This document shows positions 49,237 to 51,196 of a stretch of DNA of 51,196 nucleotides, one piece after another. The stretch comes from Candidatus Woesearchaeota archaeon. GTDB lineage: Archaea; Nanobdellota; Nanobdellia; Woesearchaeales; WJKL01. The position numbers were made by a program, and so were the translations under genes. Below the pieces are notes generated by a model. That model ran no database searches and had not been told where the DNA came from. It saw only the letters and a program-made list of their open reading frames with translations. Location of the stretch: the NCBI GenBank assembly GCA_014729675.1, contig WJJM01000002.1, positions 1-51,196 of the forward strand, in the 5' to 3' direction. The first letter of the stretch is position 1, and each line of letters opens with the position of its first letter.

Positions 49237-49910
49237 CCCTTTAGAAATTCAATGGTCTTTTTAAGATATGGTTCAAATATTTTTCTCCTTCTTAGATATG
49301 CTGGATGATAAGTTCTTACAGCCCTGAAGTTAAGTCCTTCTACTGAAGCTATTTTTCTTTCAGATACGTCCTTATCAATAGATCTGAACACTATATTCGG
49401 CAGGCTGTCTTTTAGATGATCATCATATAACGGTCCTGTCAGAAATACTGCAATATCCGGGTCCAATATACTAAGCTCCTCAGATAAAGTATCTAAGTGC
49501 TTTTTTGATCCAGATAGTATATGTTCGCCAGGTTGATAATTGTCACTTTCAGTCTTAAATATGTTTGTCCAGTAAAATGCAAGCCTGTCTGAGTTAAATT
49601 CTTTGTTTATGTTATGCACAAAATTCCAAAAAGGAGAATTGTAGTTTTCTGCATGCTTAAAATCCTTAGACATACTGCTTAAATGTTCGCTTGTATATTG
49701 CCTTTCTAAAGATTTTTTTAAAGAAGTCCATCCGTTTGTCTGTTGGCCTACAAATACTATCTTTGCATCTGCTGAGGAATAATGATCATCCCAGATAAAA
49801 GGGACAAAAGGACCATAATCTGTTTCTTCTAAAGATATAGAACCTATGGAACTATAGAAATCAGTCAGCTTTCTATCAAACAATCTGTTTAACCTGTCTT
49901 TTAGATTCAT
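49233..49910 (-). CDS. Uracil-DNA-glycosylase-superfamily-like protein (225 aa)
   Basis: AKIVFVGQQTNGW resembles the first UDG motif (water-activating loop), FYWTNIFKTESDN the TN motif, LDPDIAVFLTGPLYD the central strand, and TYHPAYLRRR the HP-R motif that holds DNA. The order matches the UDG fold but active residues are not clear, so base-excision activity is not proved. 3' end overlaps rtcB by four bases. Confidence 0.62.
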   Translation of the reverse strand: MNLKDRLNRLFDRKLTDFYSSIGSISLEETDYGPFVPFIWDDHYSSADAKIVFVGQQTNGWTSLKKSLERQYTSEHLSSMSKDFKHAENYNSPFWNFVHNINKEFNSDRLAFYWTNIFKTESDNYQPGEHILSGSKKHLDTLSEELSILDPDIAVFLTGPLYDDHLKDSLPNIVFRSIDKDVSERKIASVEGLNFRAVRTYHPAYLRRRKIFEPYLKKTIEFLKG

Positions 49911-49911
49911 C

Positions 49912-50385
49912 TTATAATTCAGATATATCTATTGTTCTTTTCTTGTTGTCAAATCCATAATCCATATTTTTCCATTGTTCCATCTTTTCCAGAAATTTAC
50001 CATCTATATTATCTGCATCATATTTCATATCTATGATAACATTTTCTATAGGCGAAAGCTTATCTTTAAGAAAATCATAAACAGGCTTTACGAATTCTAT
50101 TACAGCTGAATTTGGAACATATCCAAAATCCTGGCTAAAATCATCAAACTGGAGATCCCCAAAACAATAATTCATAAATCCACCTCCAAGAACTTGTGAT
50201 TCATCTAAACTGTTCGCTTCGACTATATCCTTATGCTTATATCTGTTCTTTTTTAGGCCTGCATAAAATAATATTGAACTATCTTCTTTAACAGAGATAA
50301 ACTTCCAGTGGCAGTAATTCTTATCAAATTCAGCATGATCTTTGAAAAGTTCAATATTTCCTATCTTGAATTCTAATCTTTTCAT
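49912..50385 (-). CDS. Hypothetical protein (157 aa)
   Basis: No family recognised. Beta-rich first half (LEFKIGNIELF, WKFISVKEDSSILFYAGL), helix-rich second half. Between UDG-like and phosphoesterase genes on the same strand with one-base gaps; probable operon. Confidence 0.6.
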   Translation of the reverse strand: MKRLEFKIGNIELFKDHAEFDKNYCHWKFISVKEDSSILFYAGLKKNRYKHKDIVEANSLDESQVLGGGFMNYCFGDLQFDDFSQDFGYVPNSAVIEFVKPVYDFLKDKLSPIENVIIDMKYDADNIDGKFLEKMEQWKNMDYGFDNKKRTIDISEL

Positions 50386-50386
50386 A

Positions 50387-50989
50387 TTACAGATCTATTA
50401 TCTTTCCGTTTTTTCCTACATTTATTACTTTTGTATTACCAAGCTTTTCTTCTATACCTTCTGCTTCATGCACATGGCTGCATAATAGGATGTCTGGCTT
50501 GAATATATCCACTGCTTTTTTTATGCCTGTCGATCCAGGGAAAAAGTTTGTAAATTTTTCCATCTTTGAACCAGAGGGATGAACATGCGTCACCATTATC
50601 TTTGTCTTTGTATCTTTTATCTTATCATAGCTGTTTTTTAACAGATCAAAAAGTTCTGTTTCTGTTAGTTGAAATAATCCTATGTTTGCCCCTCCTGCCC
50701 CAAACAATCCTATATCTTTTTCTATCATCGAATAGCCATGCAGGTTGGTAATATTGTATAATTTTGAAAGAAAGTCTGCAGTAGCTACAGTTTCATGATT
50801 GCCTGGAACCAGAACCACCTTTTTTCCTTTTTTTACAAAAGGACCTATCAGGCCATCTGTTGATTGTTCTCCATAAGTCAGGTCTCCGCATAAGACGACC
50901 AGATCAACTTTTTCTTTTTCTGCTTTTTCTGCCAGGCTTTCAGCTAATCTTATATCTCCATGTATATCTCCTGAGGCCAGTATTTTCAT
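50387..50989 (-). CDS. Calcineurin-like metallophosphoesterase (200 aa)
   Basis: GDIHGD, GDLTYG, GNHE, THVHPSG and SHVHEAEG give the full set of two-metal ligands of YfcE/MJ0936-type phosphoesterases. Substrate unknown. First gene of the leftward trio. Confidence 0.88.
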   Translation of the reverse strand: MKILASGDIHGDIRLAESLAEKAEKEKVDLVVLCGDLTYGEQSTDGLIGPFVKKGKKVVLVPGNHETVATADFLSKLYNITNLHGYSMIEKDIGLFGAGGANIGLFQLTETELFDLLKNSYDKIKDTKTKIMVTHVHPSGSKMEKFTNFFPGSTGIKKAVDIFKPDILLCSHVHEAEGIEEKLGNTKVINVGKNGKIIDL

Positions 50990-51084
50990 GACTATTTCTA
51001 TATTATTTTGCTTTAAAAAACTAATGTTTTAGAACTATCTGTGTTATCCCAAAAGTATTTCCCTACGATGACTTTAATCAAGTC

Positions 51085-51196
51085 ATGAAATTGACAAAAT
51101 CAAAGATTTTGGAGATTTTGCGTAGGAAAAACGATGAATGGACAACATATCAGATCAAGAAAAAAGCAGGTGTTTCTATCCGCAGAGTCAATCAGA
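51085..51196 (+). CDS. N-terminal part of a probable transposase (runs off the window)
   Basis: Open frame MKLTKSKILEILRRKNDE..., with an HTH around TTYQIKKKAGVSIRRVNQ, of the type that opens many archaeal insertion-sequence transposases (recognition helix VSxRRVxQ). Truncated by the window edge, so family and inverted repeat cannot be tested. Confidence 0.55.
   Translation, partial: MKLTKSKILEILRRKNDEWTTYQIKKKAGVSIRRVNQ

Overview
The window joins two unlike stretches of archaeal DNA. From base 1 to about 22,600 it carries the right-hand part of an integrated virus or virus-derived element: very AT-rich, nearly every gene on the minus strand, dozens of small overlapping genes, many membrane or strongly basic proteins, a protein-primed family B DNA polymerase, an SF3 helicase, a P-loop ATPase and a tyrosine integrase at the right edge. 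From about 22,680 to the end it is a cellular chromosome with genes on both strands: GatD and GatE, Cdc48/VAT, deoxyhypusine synthase, archease plus RtcB, TruD, an Lrp regulator and a BHB-type intron-containing tRNA. These mark an archaeon. Compact size, low GC, bacterial-type adenylate kinase, a shortened GatE and an intron-rich tRNA fit a DPANN lineage (for example a Woesearchaeota-like organism), but the exact taxon is inference. The left end of the element lies outside the window.

Provirus, in order of transcription (right to left). 22.6-21.5 kb: integrase. 21.4-14.4 kb: a tightly overlapping operon with a zinc-ribbon protein, two hypothetical proteins, a P-loop ATPase, more hypotheticals, a D5-like SF3 helicase, two membrane proteins and the protein-primed PolB, whose exonuclease domain carries a zinc-ribbon-like insert. 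14.3-12.5 kb: Arg/Lys-rich small proteins, candidates for genome condensation or virion core. 12.4-11.9 kb: a control region with a rightward ribbon-helix-helix regulator and, leftward, a long foldable leader that can bury the Shine-Dalgarno site of the next gene. 11.9-7.6 kb: small hypotheticals and zinc fingers, two copies of a 26-bp promoter element, and a GC-rich foldable RNA. 7.5-5.1 kb: a class II glutamine amidotransferase, an amidoligase and a third coupled gene, predicted to build and attach an amide-linked modification. 5.0-0 kb: a CcdA-like RHH protein, possible OB-fold and Sm-like proteins, a cluster of small membrane proteins and a winged-helix protein.

Cellular part. Adenylate kinase, a Hanks-type kinase, TruD, tRNA-Arg(CCU) with two predicted introns, an (alpha/alpha)6-barrel protein and pyruvate phosphate dikinase are followed by translation genes (GatE, GatD, a DUF504 protein), a NIF3 protein, an HD-GYP protein, YbjQ and Cdc48. 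A plus-strand operon encodes deoxyhypusine synthase, a fold-type III amino-acid decarboxylase and an agmatinase, enough to suggest hypusine formation from arginine through agmatine. Next come DUF362, TatD, a radical SAM enzyme, two tandem archeases (one degenerate) and RtcB, which would act with tRNA splicing. The end holds a uracil-DNA-glycosylase-like protein, a phosphoesterase and the start of a probable transposase.

The halves also differ in gene expression signals. Provirus genes mostly show GGAGG-type Shine-Dalgarno sites and ATGA or TAATG start/stop overlaps. Many cellular genes have a TATA box about 26-30 bases before the ATG and no leader.
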